Shown: in pieces, positions 35,900 to 45,098 of the stretch
Layout: each line of letters starts with the position of its first letter
Position numbering within the stretch: the stretch's first letter is position 1
Assembly: GCA_964615975.1 (NCBI GenBank)
Contig: CAZTTH010000006.1
Location: 45,550-109,549 of the forward strand
Reading direction: 5' to 3'
DNA from: CAZTTH01 sp964615975
GTDB taxonomy: Bacteria > Verrucomicrobiota > Lentisphaeria > JABSQK01 > JAJFLO01
DNA: 64,000 bases
Made by a program: the position numbers and the translations under genes
The notes under the pieces: model-generated
The model's input: the letters and a program-made list of their open reading frames with translations, nothing else
Told to the model about the DNA's origin: nothing
Database searches by the model: none

Positions 35900-37504
35900 A
35901 TGACTTTCACATTAAGCAAGTATTTCAATCCCATCACTCATAAACGGCTGCGGAAGTTCAGGCAGATCAAACGGGCCTACTGGTCTTTCCTGCTGCTGGC
36001 CGGACTGTATATCCTCAGTCTAGGGGCGGAACTGCTTTGTAATGACGCTCCCATCCTGGTGAAATTCAACGACCGCTATTATTTCCCGGTATGTAAATAT
36101 TATCCGGATGATTTGTTTACCGGCAGTGGACGGCAAACCCGGCCTGATTACAAGAAGATTGTTTCCTCCCCGCAATTTTCTGTCAATCCCGACAATTTCA
36201 TGTGGTTTCCTCCGATTCCTTATGGCCCCTATGAAATTATCGATCCCGCCACATTAGAAACCAGGAATGAAGTGGAAGTGGAATTTATCCGTCAACCACA
36301 AGTGGCAACGATCAACATTCTTCCTGACCTGTCGATTGTCGCCCAGGTAAACGCGAACAATTTCTTTGCGCCGGCTGCGGCGGTCGAAGGGATTTCTCTG
36401 GCGGAGTTCTGGTCGGTCGATGATTCCTTTAAAAGCGCGGTTCAGAGTCGATTTGATAATCTGCCTGGCGCTTCTTATACATATCTCAGCGCCAGTCTCA
36501 AGGATACCGGTAGAAATGTCGAGCTTACGTTGTCTACATATACCCCACGCACCCAACCGCCAACCTCGGTTCGCTGCACCCTGCGCGAACCGGTTACCGT
36601 CGCGGAAAATCCAATCCTCATCATTTTCGATGAGGAGATGACCCCACGCAATCGCGAAGGGGGATTTTGGAACCGCCTGAAGCCTGAAGATCAAAATAAA
36701 ATTGAACGATTGGCCAGTCAGCGTTTTGAGAAACCCATTGACAGCATCCTCATCTTGCTTAATGATCATGAATACAAGGTTACCTTTTACAAACAGGATA
36801 TCCGCTGGCCCTATCGACCTGTTGCCGGGCATTGGCTGGGGATCGACACGGCCGGGCGCGATGTTCTGGCCCGGGTGGTCTATGGATTTAGAATTTCCAT
36901 GAATTTCGGGTTTATCCTGGTGCTGGTGTCCGTCGGATTGGGAATAGTGATTGGCGCGATTCAGGGGTATTATGGCGGGATTGTGGATATTACCACGCAA
37001 CGGTTGATTGAGATTTGGAGTGCGCTCCCTTTTCTATATATCATGATTCTAATGGGCTCGATATATGGCCGCGGTTTCTGGCTATTACTGATTCTTTATG
37101 GTATCTTCAACTGGATTGGTATTTCGTATTATATGCGGGGTGAATTTCTCCGGTTGCGGAAAGCAGCCTTTGTGGAAGCGGCACGATGCCTGGGAATCGC
37201 GGATTGGAAGATCATCATGCGCCATATCCTGCCGAATGCGTTGGTGCCGATCATCACCTTTTTCCCTTTTTCCCTGGTGGGCGCGATCGGTTCCCTGGCC
37301 GCGTTGGATTACCTGGGATTCGGACTGCCACCGCCTACGGCCAGCTGGGGTGAACTTTTGGCACAGGCACAACAGGTCCGGTGGGCATGGTGGCTGATTC
37401 TTTATCCCTCGCTGGCTTTGTTTACCGTGATGTTGTTGGGAGTGTTTATCGGTGAGGGAGTTCGAGAAGCATTCGATCCCCGCCAACAGGCCCATTGGGA
37501 ATGA
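35900..37504 (+). CDS. YejE-like ABC transporter permease with large extra extracytoplasmic domain
   Basis: The N-terminal membrane helix (27-46), the NDAPILVKFNDRYYFPV segment after it, and the C-terminal permease domain (from GIDTAGRDVLARV at about 313 to VREAFDPRQ) match YejE, the microcin C/peptide importer permease. The loop between them is about 165 residues longer than in E. coli YejE (534 residues in total against about 341). The extra part contains beta-rich sequence with no recognised domain and would face the periplasm. The EAA motif is EAARCLGIADWKIIMRHILPNAL. No binding protein or YejB gene is adjacent; an OppD-type ATPase gene follows after 136 bases. Confidence 0.88.
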   Translation: MTFTLSKYFNPITHKRLRKFRQIKRAYWSFLLLAGLYILSLGAELLCNDAPILVKFNDRYYFPVCKYYPDDLFTGSGRQTRPDYKKIVSSPQFSVNPDNFMWFPPIPYGPYEIIDPATLETRNEVEVEFIRQPQVATINILPDLSIVAQVNANNFFAPAAAVEGISLAEFWSVDDSFKSAVQSRFDNLPGASYTYLSASLKDTGRNVELTLSTYTPRTQPPTSVRCTLREPVTVAENPILIIFDEEMTPRNREGGFWNRLKPEDQNKIERLASQRFEKPIDSILILLNDHEYKVTFYKQDIRWPYRPVAGHWLGIDTAGRDVLARVVYGFRISMNFGFILVLVSVGLGIVIGAIQGYYGGIVDITTQRLIEIWSALPFLYIMILMGSIYGRGFWLLLILYGIFNWIGISYYMRGEFLRLRKAAFVEAARCLGIADWKIIMRHILPNALVPIITFFPFSLVGAIGSLAALDYLGFGLPPPTASWGELLAQAQQVRWAWWLILYPSLALFTVMLLGVFIGEGVREAFDPRQQAHWE

Positions 37505-37640
37505 TGATTGCAGATGAGTTAATACCTGAACCATTACACCCGTGGATCATTTCAAATCTTTAATTATAACGATCAAACAAAGCTCCAAAACCAATGAATC
37601 CATGGCTCAACATCCGATGATCCCTTGAACCCTTTAATTT

Positions 37641-38642
37641 ATGACCCTTGCAACCCCTAACCCATTGCTGAAAATTGAAGATCTGGCAGTATCATTCGCT
37701 GTTGATGAAGGCAGGTTGACCGCCGTTAATCACATCTCATTCTCGATTTATGAAGGAGAAGTGGTTGGTCTGGTGGGTGAATCAGGATGCGGCAAATCCG
37801 CCACCGCTCTCAGTATCCTCCGCTTGATACCTTCGCCACCGGGGCAAATTGAAAGTGGCAGAATCTGGTTTTCCAACCGGGATATCTTATCGCTTGATAT
37901 CCACGCATTGCGCGCGATCCGCGGGCGGATGATCAGCATGATATTTCAGGAACCAATGACCGCGCTGTCCCCTCTTCATCGGGTGGGTGCGCAACTGGTT
38001 GAAACCCTGCGATTGCATGGGATTGGCGATAAGGACACACAGTGGAAAATCGCCGCGGAGTGGTTGGAAAAGGTTGGTATTCCAGATGCGAGTCAGAGGT
38101 TGCATGCCTATCCTTACGAGTTATCCGGGGGGATGCGTCAGCGGGTCATGATCGCCATGGCCTTGATGTTAGATCCCCGATTGATCATTGCCGATGAACC
38201 CACCACAGCATTGGACGTCACGATCCAGGCCCAAATTTTTGCCTTGATGAAGACGATCCGGGCGACCTCGACAGCGATACTGTTGATAACCCATGATATG
38301 GGTGTAATATGGGAAATGTGTCATCGCGTCTTGGTAATGTATGCTTCGGAAATCGTGGAAGAAGGGCCGGTTGATGTGCTGTTTAACCAGCCCCTTCACC
38401 CCTATACCCAGTTGCTGATGCAGTCGATACCGGCGTTGGCGGGCAATCGCAAGCGGTTACAGTCCATCCCCGGCCAGGTGCCATCGCCATTAAACTATCC
38501 TCGAGGATGTCATTTTTCTGATCGCTGTCCACGGGTAATGGCGCGTTGCCGCTTGGAAAAACCGCGCTTGTATCAATGGTCGGAAAATCGCCGGGTTGCT
38601 TGTTTCCTTCACCAGGAACATGCGGAAAAGATCGGGCACTAA
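37641..38642 (+). CDS. Oligopeptide-type ABC transporter ATPase (OppD/DppD-like)
   Basis: The 333-residue ATPase has Walker A GESGCGKSA, the signature LSGGMRQR, Walker B LIIADEPTTALD and the C-terminal OppD extension with a CHFSDRCP...C iron-sulphur-type cysteine cluster and the LHPYTQLL motif. It hydrolyses ATP for peptide or nickel importers. It probably serves the YejE-like permease just upstream. E. coli YejF carries two ATPase domains in one chain; here only one is present, so a second (OppF-type) subunit must lie elsewhere. Confidence 0.92.
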   Translation: MTLATPNPLLKIEDLAVSFAVDEGRLTAVNHISFSIYEGEVVGLVGESGCGKSATALSILRLIPSPPGQIESGRIWFSNRDILSLDIHALRAIRGRMISMIFQEPMTALSPLHRVGAQLVETLRLHGIGDKDTQWKIAAEWLEKVGIPDASQRLHAYPYELSGGMRQRVMIAMALMLDPRLIIADEPTTALDVTIQAQIFALMKTIRATSTAILLITHDMGVIWEMCHRVLVMYASEIVEEGPVDVLFNQPLHPYTQLLMQSIPALAGNRKRLQSIPGQVPSPLNYPRGCHFSDRCPRVMARCRLEKPRLYQWSENRRVACFLHQEHAEKIGH

Positions 38643-38700
38643 ACATTCTTCGCATTGAAATTGAAGTATGACTTCTGGTATTCACTGTCCGCACTGTGCA

Positions 38701-38719
38701 AGGGCAATTTTTTTGCCTT
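38701..38719 (+). terminator. Possible terminator hairpin after the OppD-type gene
   Basis: AGGGCAA and TTGCCTT can form a 7-bp stem (one G-U pair) with a five-T loop, 58 bases after the stop codon. Only three T follow, so termination may be weak. Confidence 0.35.
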
Positions 38720-38819
38720 TAATGTAAAATAAAACGGATGACACCTTATTGTTCGCTGTTGTCGCGAGTGTTCATTAATCCGGTCTATATAATTCGTTTT
38801 GCAGAGTAATTTAATAAAA

Positions 38820-39818
38820 ATGTCCAAGGAATGGTATCCATTAATACTAAAGCCCAATTACGTGGCGCTTGAATCGGGGGGCGATTTATTATATCGTCAC
38901 TATCATCGCCAACTGCCTTCGTCCGAGCTGCCGATAGGAGAAAGTTATGAAGTTGTTGATCGCGGTAATCTGGCCAGTGAAATTGAAAACGGCGAATTCG
39001 CTGGTTGTACCCTCCGCGAATTGCTTCGCGAATTTGCCGACAGCATCGTGGGGCTCAAGCATACTCCGGAACATCCCTTTCCCCTGACCGTAAAATTCAT
39101 TGACAGTGGCATGGACCAGCCGTTGCGGGTCCACCCCGAACCTGAACTCTGCATGAATATTCCCGGGATTCACACCAGCACCAAAATGTGGTATGTGGTT
39201 AATGCCTGGCAACATGCGCGAATCCATATCGGCATTGCGCGGCATTGCACCAAGCGTGAATTCCTTTCCAAGATTGAAGCCAATGACTCCAAGAAGGTCG
39301 TCCAGTCGTTTCCTTCCGAGCCGGGAGATGCATATTATATTCCCCCCGGACGCATCCATGCAATCGGGGCGGGGAATTTGATTTTATCGATTGAACACGC
39401 CGGAATGGGAAGTTTTGATGAAGATGGATTGGACAACGATGATCTCACTGTCATCACCTCAGGCAACAGTGCCGCGGAGAATTTATCCTGGATTCATTTT
39501 GAAGATCGGGCATTACCCCGGATTCGTGGTGAAAGCACGGTGGTTCTGCGCAATCGAAAAATTCCCTTAATGGTCAATTGTCCCTACTATTATGTCGATG
39601 AACTGCGTTTGGTCGAGACCTTTCATGATCGCACGGATCCATTGGAATTCCATCTTTTGGTCGCAGTCGAGGGTGATATCATTATCAAGGTCGATCAGCA
39701 TAGCCTGGCATTGCCCCCAAGTCGGGTCTGCTGTTTGCCGGCCGCGCTGGGACATTATTCCATAATCCCCACCAGCCGCATGGCCACCATCCTGAAGATT
39801 CATATGCGCATCATTTAA
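38820..39818 (+). CDS. manA: Class I mannose-6-phosphate isomerase
   Basis: The 332-residue cupin-type enzyme has the metal-site segments of the Firmicutes-like short ManA: RVHPEPEL (His and Glu ligands), the AYYIPPGRIHAIGAG-like segment with the third His, and a following SIEHAG. It interconverts fructose-6-P and mannose-6-P to feed GDP-mannose and surface-sugar synthesis. The ATG at 38820 starts right before family sequence; an alternative at 38799 adds seven residues. It is convergent with acs. Confidence 0.88.
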   Translation: MSKEWYPLILKPNYVALESGGDLLYRHYHRQLPSSELPIGESYEVVDRGNLASEIENGEFAGCTLRELLREFADSIVGLKHTPEHPFPLTVKFIDSGMDQPLRVHPEPELCMNIPGIHTSTKMWYVVNAWQHARIHIGIARHCTKREFLSKIEANDSKKVVQSFPSEPGDAYYIPPGRIHAIGAGNLILSIEHAGMGSFDEDGLDNDDLTVITSGNSAAENLSWIHFEDRALPRIRGESTVVLRNRKIPLMVNCPYYYVDELRLVETFHDRTDPLEFHLLVAVEGDIIIKVDQHSLALPPSRVCCLPAALGHYSIIPTSRMATILKIHMRII

Positions 39819-39823
39819 TTAAG

Positions 39824-39864
39824 ATGGCTCCGCTCCGACATGACAGTTGGTGGAAGGGAGCCAT
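39824..39864. terminator. Inverted repeat between convergent manA and acs
   Basis: ATGGCTCC (39824-39831) and GGAGCCAT (39857-39864) form a perfect 8-bp stem with a 25-base loop between two convergent genes. Position suits a two-way terminator, but neither side has a clear U tract and the loop is long. Confidence 0.35.
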
Positions 39865-39923
39865 TAAAATGATTGAATTGATGAGCAAATTCAGGAAATG
39901 ATTGTGGTCTGATCACGTAACCC

Positions 39924-41861
39924 TCATGAAAATGCCTGTTCAATTAATGTGTTTACCACTGATGGATCGGCCAGGGTTGAAGTATCGCCAATCTGATCGG
40001 TTTGTTTTTCGACGATCTTGCGCAAAATGCGGCGCATGATTTTACCCGAACGTGTTTTCGGCAGTCCCGGTGCGAATTGAATGTAATCGGGCGCGGCAAA
40101 TGGACCGATTTCCTTGCGCACCAATTTGATCAGATCCTGACGCAATTGCGCGCTGGGTTGCACCCCTTCATTCATGATCACAAATGCGTAAATCCCCTGA
40201 CCCTTGATTTCATGCGGGACTCCCACCACCGCTGCTTCCGCGACATTGGGATGCAATACCAGCGCGCTTTCCACCTCCGCTGTCCCTAAGCGGTGGCCGG
40301 AGACGTTAATGACATCATCAACTCGACCGGTGATCCAATAGTAGCCATCCGCATCCCGGCGACAACCGTCCCCGGTAAAATAATAACCCGGATACTGCAC
40401 AAAATAAGTATTGCGAAAGCGATCGGGATCACCAAAAACACCCCGCATTTGTCCAGGCCATGGTTCCTTGATCACCAAAACACCTTCGCACACGCCGGTC
40501 AATTCCTTGCCGGTCTGCGGATCAATAACAGCGGGTTTGATGCCGAAGAAGGGGAGGGTGGCGGAGCCTGGTTTTTGCGTGATCGCGCCGGGCAGCGAGG
40601 TAATCAGGATGCCGCCGGTTTCAGTTTGCCACCACGTATCGACAATCGGACAGCGTTTCCGTCCCACATGCTCCCAATACCACATCCAGGCTTCCGGATT
40701 GATGGGTTCCCCGACGGTTCCCAATAAATTCAAGCTGGATAATTTGTAAGGCTTTACGTAATCGGTTCCTTCACGAGCCAGGGCCCGGATCGCGGTAGGT
40801 GCGGTATAAAAACTGTTCACCTGCCATTTATCGACAACTGCCCAAAATCGCCCCGGATTGGGATATGTGGGTATGCCTTCAAACATCAGAGTTGTGGCGC
40901 CATTGGTAAGCGGCCCATAGATGATATAGGAATGACCGGTAACCCACCCAATGTCAGCCGTGCACCAATAGATATCGCCATCATGGTAATCGAAAACCAT
41001 TTTGTGGGTAAATGCGGTGTAGACATTGTATCCACCGGTCGTGTGCATGACGCCCTTGGGTTTTCCGGTCGAACCCGAGGTATAGAGGATAAACAAGGGA
41101 TCTTCCGCATCCATTTCTTCACATGGGCAGATCGCGTCAACCTTGGCCATTGCTTCATGCCACCAGAGATCACGGCCGTTTTGCCAAGTTATGTCGCTGC
41201 CGGTGTGAGCAAAAACAATGACCGAACGAACAAATGAAATACCGGTCAAGCCTTCATCGACGATCTGCTTTAACGGCACGGTCTTGGAACCACGCACCAA
41301 AGCATCGCTGGTTATGACAATCTGCGAGTGTGAATCGAGAATCCGATCTTTCAAGGAATCAGCGGAAAATCCGCCAAATACGATTGAGTGAATCGCGCCG
41401 ATCCGGGCACAGGCTAACATGGCCACCGCCAGTTCGGGAATCATGGGCATATAGATTGTGACGCGATCTCCCTTTTTTACCGCATTAGCTTTTAAGACAT
41501 TGGCGAATTTGCACACCTGCTCGTGCAGCTCATGATAAGTGATCAGGCGATTAGTATTCAGTTCGTTGCCTTCCCAGATTATGGCGGTCTGTTCAGCGCG
41601 ATGGGGGAGATGCCGGTCAACACAATTATAACAGACATTGGTTTTCCCATCGAGGTAAAATTTTATCCTGGCTTCGTGGTAATTATAATCCCTTACGGAA
41701 GTGAAAGGCTTGAACCAGGTGACATATTCCTCCCCGATGCGACGCCAAAAACCATCGCTATCGGTAATGCTTTCATTGTAGATCCGCTGGTATTCTTCCA
41801 GGGAATTAATGTGGGCCCGAAGCTTGAATTCGCTGCTTGCTGAAAAGGTGAATTGTGACAT
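39924..41861 (-). CDS. acs: Acetyl-CoA synthetase (AMP-forming)
   Basis: Acs makes acetyl-CoA from acetate, ATP and CoA. The 645-residue protein has the adenylate motif YTSGSTGKPKGVMHT, the WWQTETGG motif of the acyl pocket, and the C-terminal PKTRSGKIMRRILRKI with the lysine that is acetylated in control of this enzyme. Length and sequence are typical. The start at 41861 is set by GGAGG at 41868-41872, six bases upstream; the frame continues to 41921 but without conservation. It is a single gene. Confidence 0.97.
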   Translation of the reverse strand: MSQFTFSASSEFKLRAHINSLEEYQRIYNESITDSDGFWRRIGEEYVTWFKPFTSVRDYNYHEARIKFYLDGKTNVCYNCVDRHLPHRAEQTAIIWEGNELNTNRLITYHELHEQVCKFANVLKANAVKKGDRVTIYMPMIPELAVAMLACARIGAIHSIVFGGFSADSLKDRILDSHSQIVITSDALVRGSKTVPLKQIVDEGLTGISFVRSVIVFAHTGSDITWQNGRDLWWHEAMAKVDAICPCEEMDAEDPLFILYTSGSTGKPKGVMHTTGGYNVYTAFTHKMVFDYHDGDIYWCTADIGWVTGHSYIIYGPLTNGATTLMFEGIPTYPNPGRFWAVVDKWQVNSFYTAPTAIRALAREGTDYVKPYKLSSLNLLGTVGEPINPEAWMWYWEHVGRKRCPIVDTWWQTETGGILITSLPGAITQKPGSATLPFFGIKPAVIDPQTGKELTGVCEGVLVIKEPWPGQMRGVFGDPDRFRNTYFVQYPGYYFTGDGCRRDADGYYWITGRVDDVINVSGHRLGTAEVESALVLHPNVAEAAVVGVPHEIKGQGIYAFVIMNEGVQPSAQLRQDLIKLVRKEIGPFAAPDYIQFAPGLPKTRSGKIMRRILRKIVEKQTDQIGDTSTLADPSVVNTLIEQAFS

Positions 41862-42167
41862 GAGGTTCCTCCAATCAGTTGCCGTTATGAATGATGGTAT
41901 AAGGAGTGTGATATGACGCAATCCTACAACCTGATTCTTTGCCTGTCAATATAAATGGTGAGAGCAAGTCCATGTAATCAGTGATGCCTTGATAGCAATA
42001 GCAGATTGTCATTGCTGGAATATTTTCTCCGGTAATAATTTATCGCGAAAGAAAATTGAGGATGCGTTGATCTCCAATGTGTCAGTTGATATCAGCGTAA
42101 GTCCAAGTTGATCTGAATCCGATAAATACACCCCGAAATCATTGGGATCACTGTCGATATTCTCATG
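41862..42167. other. Intergenic region between the double-SDR gene and acs
   Basis: Apart from the acs ribosome site, this 306-base stretch holds no convincing ORF, RNA gene or strong inverted repeat. It must carry the acs promoter and the end of the SDR transcript on the minus strand. Confidence 0.4.
41868..41872 (-). promoter_or_regulatory. Ribosome-binding site of acs
   Basis: GGAGG on the minus strand, six bases before the ATG at 41861, decides the acs start. Confidence 0.8.
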
Positions 42168-43763
42168 CTAGTGTTCGACCATGCGTTTCTTCAATATCTT
42201 TTCAGTTAATGCGGGAAAGTAAGGACTAACAGCGGCAAAAAATCGATTCATCAAACCGGGGATCAGGATCGGCCGCTTTTTTTGCAGGGAATCAAATATC
42301 ATCGCTGCCAGTGATTCCGAATAACCATCAATCGTGTCATTTGGGGGTTTAATATCAGGATTATGTGAATGCGTGAGACGAGCGTGATTCAGGCCGGGAA
42401 ATACCGTGAGCACATGATGTTTGCCGGTCATTGCCAGGCGCAAACTGTCGGCAAACGATGCCAATCCCGAATTGCTGGCTGCGCCGACGCTGTCCCCAGG
42501 CGAGCTCAGGAAATGACTCAATGAAGAGATAAAGACAAACGCTCCATCAGCCTTGAGTTGGTGCCGGCGAATGATGGCATTGGTTATTTGGAGCGGGGCC
42601 AGGAGATTCATAGTGATAATATGACCTTGTGATTCGGAGTCACAGGTAGTAAACAATCCGGTTTTATTGATGGCGGCATTATGGATGACAATGGAAATCT
42701 GGCGCAACAGCTTGAGTTGATTGAGAATGGTTTCTATGCCTTCCGTAGTCGATAAATCCGAGATCAAAAATGATACGTTCCCGCCCATATCCGAGATAAT
42801 TTTTTTGGTTTTATTGGCATTTTCCCTGTTGTCATCAACACCGATAATCGCATAGCCGGCTCGAGCGAAGCGAATCGCCAGCGCCTGACCCAAGCCACTG
42901 GCGGCGCCGGTAATCACGCAAATAGAGATTGAACTACCGGGGGTGACCATTGGAGGCATGGGAGCATAATGGTAGCGCCGTTCCATGTCAGCGATCAAAC
43001 CGGCTGCGATCAACTGCTGATTGTGCTTCGAGCTGATGGCTGAAGGGAAAAGATAATACCACAGCGATTGAATACGACTTGTTAATTCAATACAGTGTAT
43101 TCCATGGCAATGTTTAATTGTCTGGAAGATTTTGGCAGCAATGTGAGCGGTAGCAGAGGTTTGATCCAAAGAAATCTGATTCTGGGACATGCCTGCCTTT
43201 TTGTAAAAATCGGTATTGAGTGCGCCAAGCTGAATTACCACCACGGGAATCTCATGTTGCCATTCGATGGCCAGGCTGCGGGCAAAGTTATTCAACGCGG
43301 CTTTGGTTGCTGTGTAGATGGCGGAGTAAGGAGCCGCGAACCGGGCAGAATATGAAGTGATGAAGGCGACTTTACCGCGTCTTTTCCTTAAGTAAGGAAT
43401 CAGGACATGAGTTAATTTTATTGGCGCCAATAAATTTACCAGGATCAGGTTTTCAATCATGGCATGAGATTCATCAAACAACCCATGATGTCCGATGGCA
43501 GCATTATGGATCAGGAGATCCAGACCATCAATTTTTTTCACATCAAGGAATTCCCTGATCCGGGTGGCGCTTTTTGGCAGGGTTAGATTGGCTTGACAGT
43601 AATTATGCTCATTGAAAAACTCTTTATCCAATTTGGAAAGTGATTTCCGCCCAATCATTATCACCTGGTAATGATGATCCATATAAAACTTTCCCAATGC
43701 CAAGCCCAGACCGTCCGTGGCGCCGGTAATAAGGATCGTTTTAGGTTGAGTTTTTTCTTCCAT
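42168..43763 (-). CDS. Tandem short-chain dehydrogenase fusion with a degenerate second domain
   Basis: The 531-residue protein is two SDR domains in one chain. Domain 1 (about 8-235) has the cofactor motif TGATDGLG, HNAAIG, and the catalytic Ser with Tyr150/Lys154 in YTATK, so it should be active with NAD(P). Domain 2 (about 280-505) keeps TGAASGLG, HNAAIN and the SSLSHF serine segment, but the YxxxK motif is replaced by Gly427 and Asn431 (VGAASNSG), so it should not catalyse the usual reaction. A linker of about 40 residues joins them. The substrate is unknown. It may be a regulatory or dimer-mimicking pair. Confidence 0.88.
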   Translation of the reverse strand: MEEKTQPKTILITGATDGLGLALGKFYMDHHYQVIMIGRKSLSKLDKEFFNEHNYCQANLTLPKSATRIREFLDVKKIDGLDLLIHNAAIGHHGLFDESHAMIENLILVNLLAPIKLTHVLIPYLRKRRGKVAFITSYSARFAAPYSAIYTATKAALNNFARSLAIEWQHEIPVVVIQLGALNTDFYKKAGMSQNQISLDQTSATAHIAAKIFQTIKHCHGIHCIELTSRIQSLWYYLFPSAISSKHNQQLIAAGLIADMERRYHYAPMPPMVTPGSSISICVITGAASGLGQALAIRFARAGYAIIGVDDNRENANKTKKIISDMGGNVSFLISDLSTTEGIETILNQLKLLRQISIVIHNAAINKTGLFTTCDSESQGHIITMNLLAPLQITNAIIRRHQLKADGAFVFISSLSHFLSSPGDSVGAASNSGLASFADSLRLAMTGKHHVLTVFPGLNHARLTHSHNPDIKPPNDTIDGYSESLAAMIFDSLQKKRPILIPGLMNRFFAAVSPYFPALTEKILKKRMVEH

Positions 43764-44284
43764 ACTGAGAGCAATTTTTCCCAGATTATCTGGCGCTAAA
43801 GATTAAAAAAATAGAGTTCGATTGTTTATCGCGAATTACTCCTAAAGCACCTCATCCCCTGCGGATAACTTTCCGGGATTGGTGATCGGTGCACCAAACG
43901 ATGAAAAATTATTGCTCCAGGATTTACATGATTAATAGTAGCCGGTTAAATTGATTGAATGCAAGATTGAAATCAGTGAGGCAATTTAAGCTGCTCCGAG
44001 GTATCAAGATATTTCCATGAGCAGGATAACGCTAACGAATTTCATTATTTCAGGAAACCATATCTTTTCGCGATCGGAGTGATGAGCCCAATTGACAATT
44101 GAAATTATACTGCAAACAGTCGAATTCTCGTACGCCACCAATTTAATCAGGCTGATAATCGTGTCATCTTTTTCTCATGCCTGATCGTTTTCAGTATTGA
44201 TAACCATTGCAGGCGCAGAGAGCGCAGGTTAGTTTATTTCAGTCAATCTAAAACTACACCAATATAATCAGGAGGGAGTTTCCC
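43764..44284. other. 521-base intergenic region between the SDR fusion and dienelactone hydrolase genes
   Basis: No ORF or RNA gene is supported. An inverted repeat ATCAGGC (44147-44153) / GCCTGAT (44179-44185) and a TTGACA at 44092 are present, but no -10 box lies at a proper distance. Promoters for both flanking genes must be here. A good ribosome site, AGGAGG at 44270-44275, precedes the downstream ATG. Confidence 0.4.
44270..44275 (+). promoter_or_regulatory. Ribosome-binding site of the dienelactone hydrolase gene
   Basis: AGGAGG lies nine bases before the ATG at 44285 and supports this start. Confidence 0.8.
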
Positions 44285-45082
44285 ATGATAATCAAGGATA
44301 ATGAAACGGTCGATCTTTCCACTCCAACTGGGCCAATGCGGACCCATGTATTCCGTCCGGCAGCGGCCGGGAAATACCCCGGGATCATCATGTATTCCGA
44401 GATCTTTCAAGTTACCGGACCAATCCGCCGAACCGCGGCCGTGCTTGCGGGGCATGGATTCATTGTTGCTGTTCCTGAGATTTTTCATGAGTTCGAACCG
44501 CTTGGAAAGGTGATTTCATACGATGAAGCCGGAGCCAATCGCGGCAATGAACTTAAAATTACCAAGGAGGTATCCAGTTATGACAGTGATGCGCGAGCCG
44601 GACTTGAATTCCTCCGCTCGCACCCATTATGCACCGGCAAACTCGGGGCGCTGGGCATTTGTATTGGCGGGCATCTGGCTTTTCGTACCGCGATGAATCC
44701 CGGAGTCCTGGCGACCACCTGTTTTTATGCGACAGATTTACATAAGCGCTCCCTGGGCAAGGGCAAGAACGATGATTCGCTCTTAAGAGCTGGTGATATC
44801 AAGGGAGAGATTCTCTTGTTTTGGGGACGTCAGGACCCACATGTACCGCGCGAAGGCAGGGCGTTGATTTATAACACTCTGAGTGATGCCGGGGTGCAAT
44901 TTCAATGGCATGAATTTAATGCATCGCACGCATTTATCCGTGATGAAGGTCATCGTTATGACCCCGCTGCCGCGTTATTGGGATATCAAATGATGTTGGA
45001 ACTCTTCAAACGTCGATTGGGGGATGGGGATGTTATTGAGACGGCTCTAACCCCTAATGACATGGTAGAAACCAGGCATTGA
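44285..45082 (+). CDS. Dienelactone-hydrolase family protein
   Basis: The 265-residue alpha/beta hydrolase has the family triad: Cys126 in GICIGGH, Asp184 in GRQDPHVP and His215 in ASHAF, plus Glu39 in YSEIFQVT that orients the cysteine. Dienelactone hydrolases open lactones in chloroaromatic breakdown, but most family members act on unknown esters or lactones. No catabolic genes lie nearby. It converges on the TonB receptor gene with 16 bases between stops. Confidence 0.9.
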   Translation: MIIKDNETVDLSTPTGPMRTHVFRPAAAGKYPGIIMYSEIFQVTGPIRRTAAVLAGHGFIVAVPEIFHEFEPLGKVISYDEAGANRGNELKITKEVSSYDSDARAGLEFLRSHPLCTGKLGALGICIGGHLAFRTAMNPGVLATTCFYATDLHKRSLGKGKNDDSLLRAGDIKGEILLFWGRQDPHVPREGRALIYNTLSDAGVQFQWHEFNASHAFIRDEGHRYDPAAALLGYQMMLELFKRRLGDGDVIETALTPNDMVETRH

Positions 45083-45098
45083 GAGTGCGAATCTGATC

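Noticed and set aside
35716..35937. 73-codon minus-strand frame between aqpZ and the YejE-like gene
   Set aside because: It overlaps the start of the YejE-like gene, has no ribosome site at either ATG, and shows no recognisable motif. It could be a small protein but cannot be supported.
36254..37000. Long minus-strand frame of 248 codons inside the YejE-like gene
   Set aside because: The plus strand has clear YejE homology and codon pattern; the antisense frame has no family features.
44092..44111. TTGACA followed by TATACT upstream of the dienelactone hydrolase gene
   Set aside because: The two boxes are only 8 bases apart, far from the 16-18 needed for a sigma-70 promoter.
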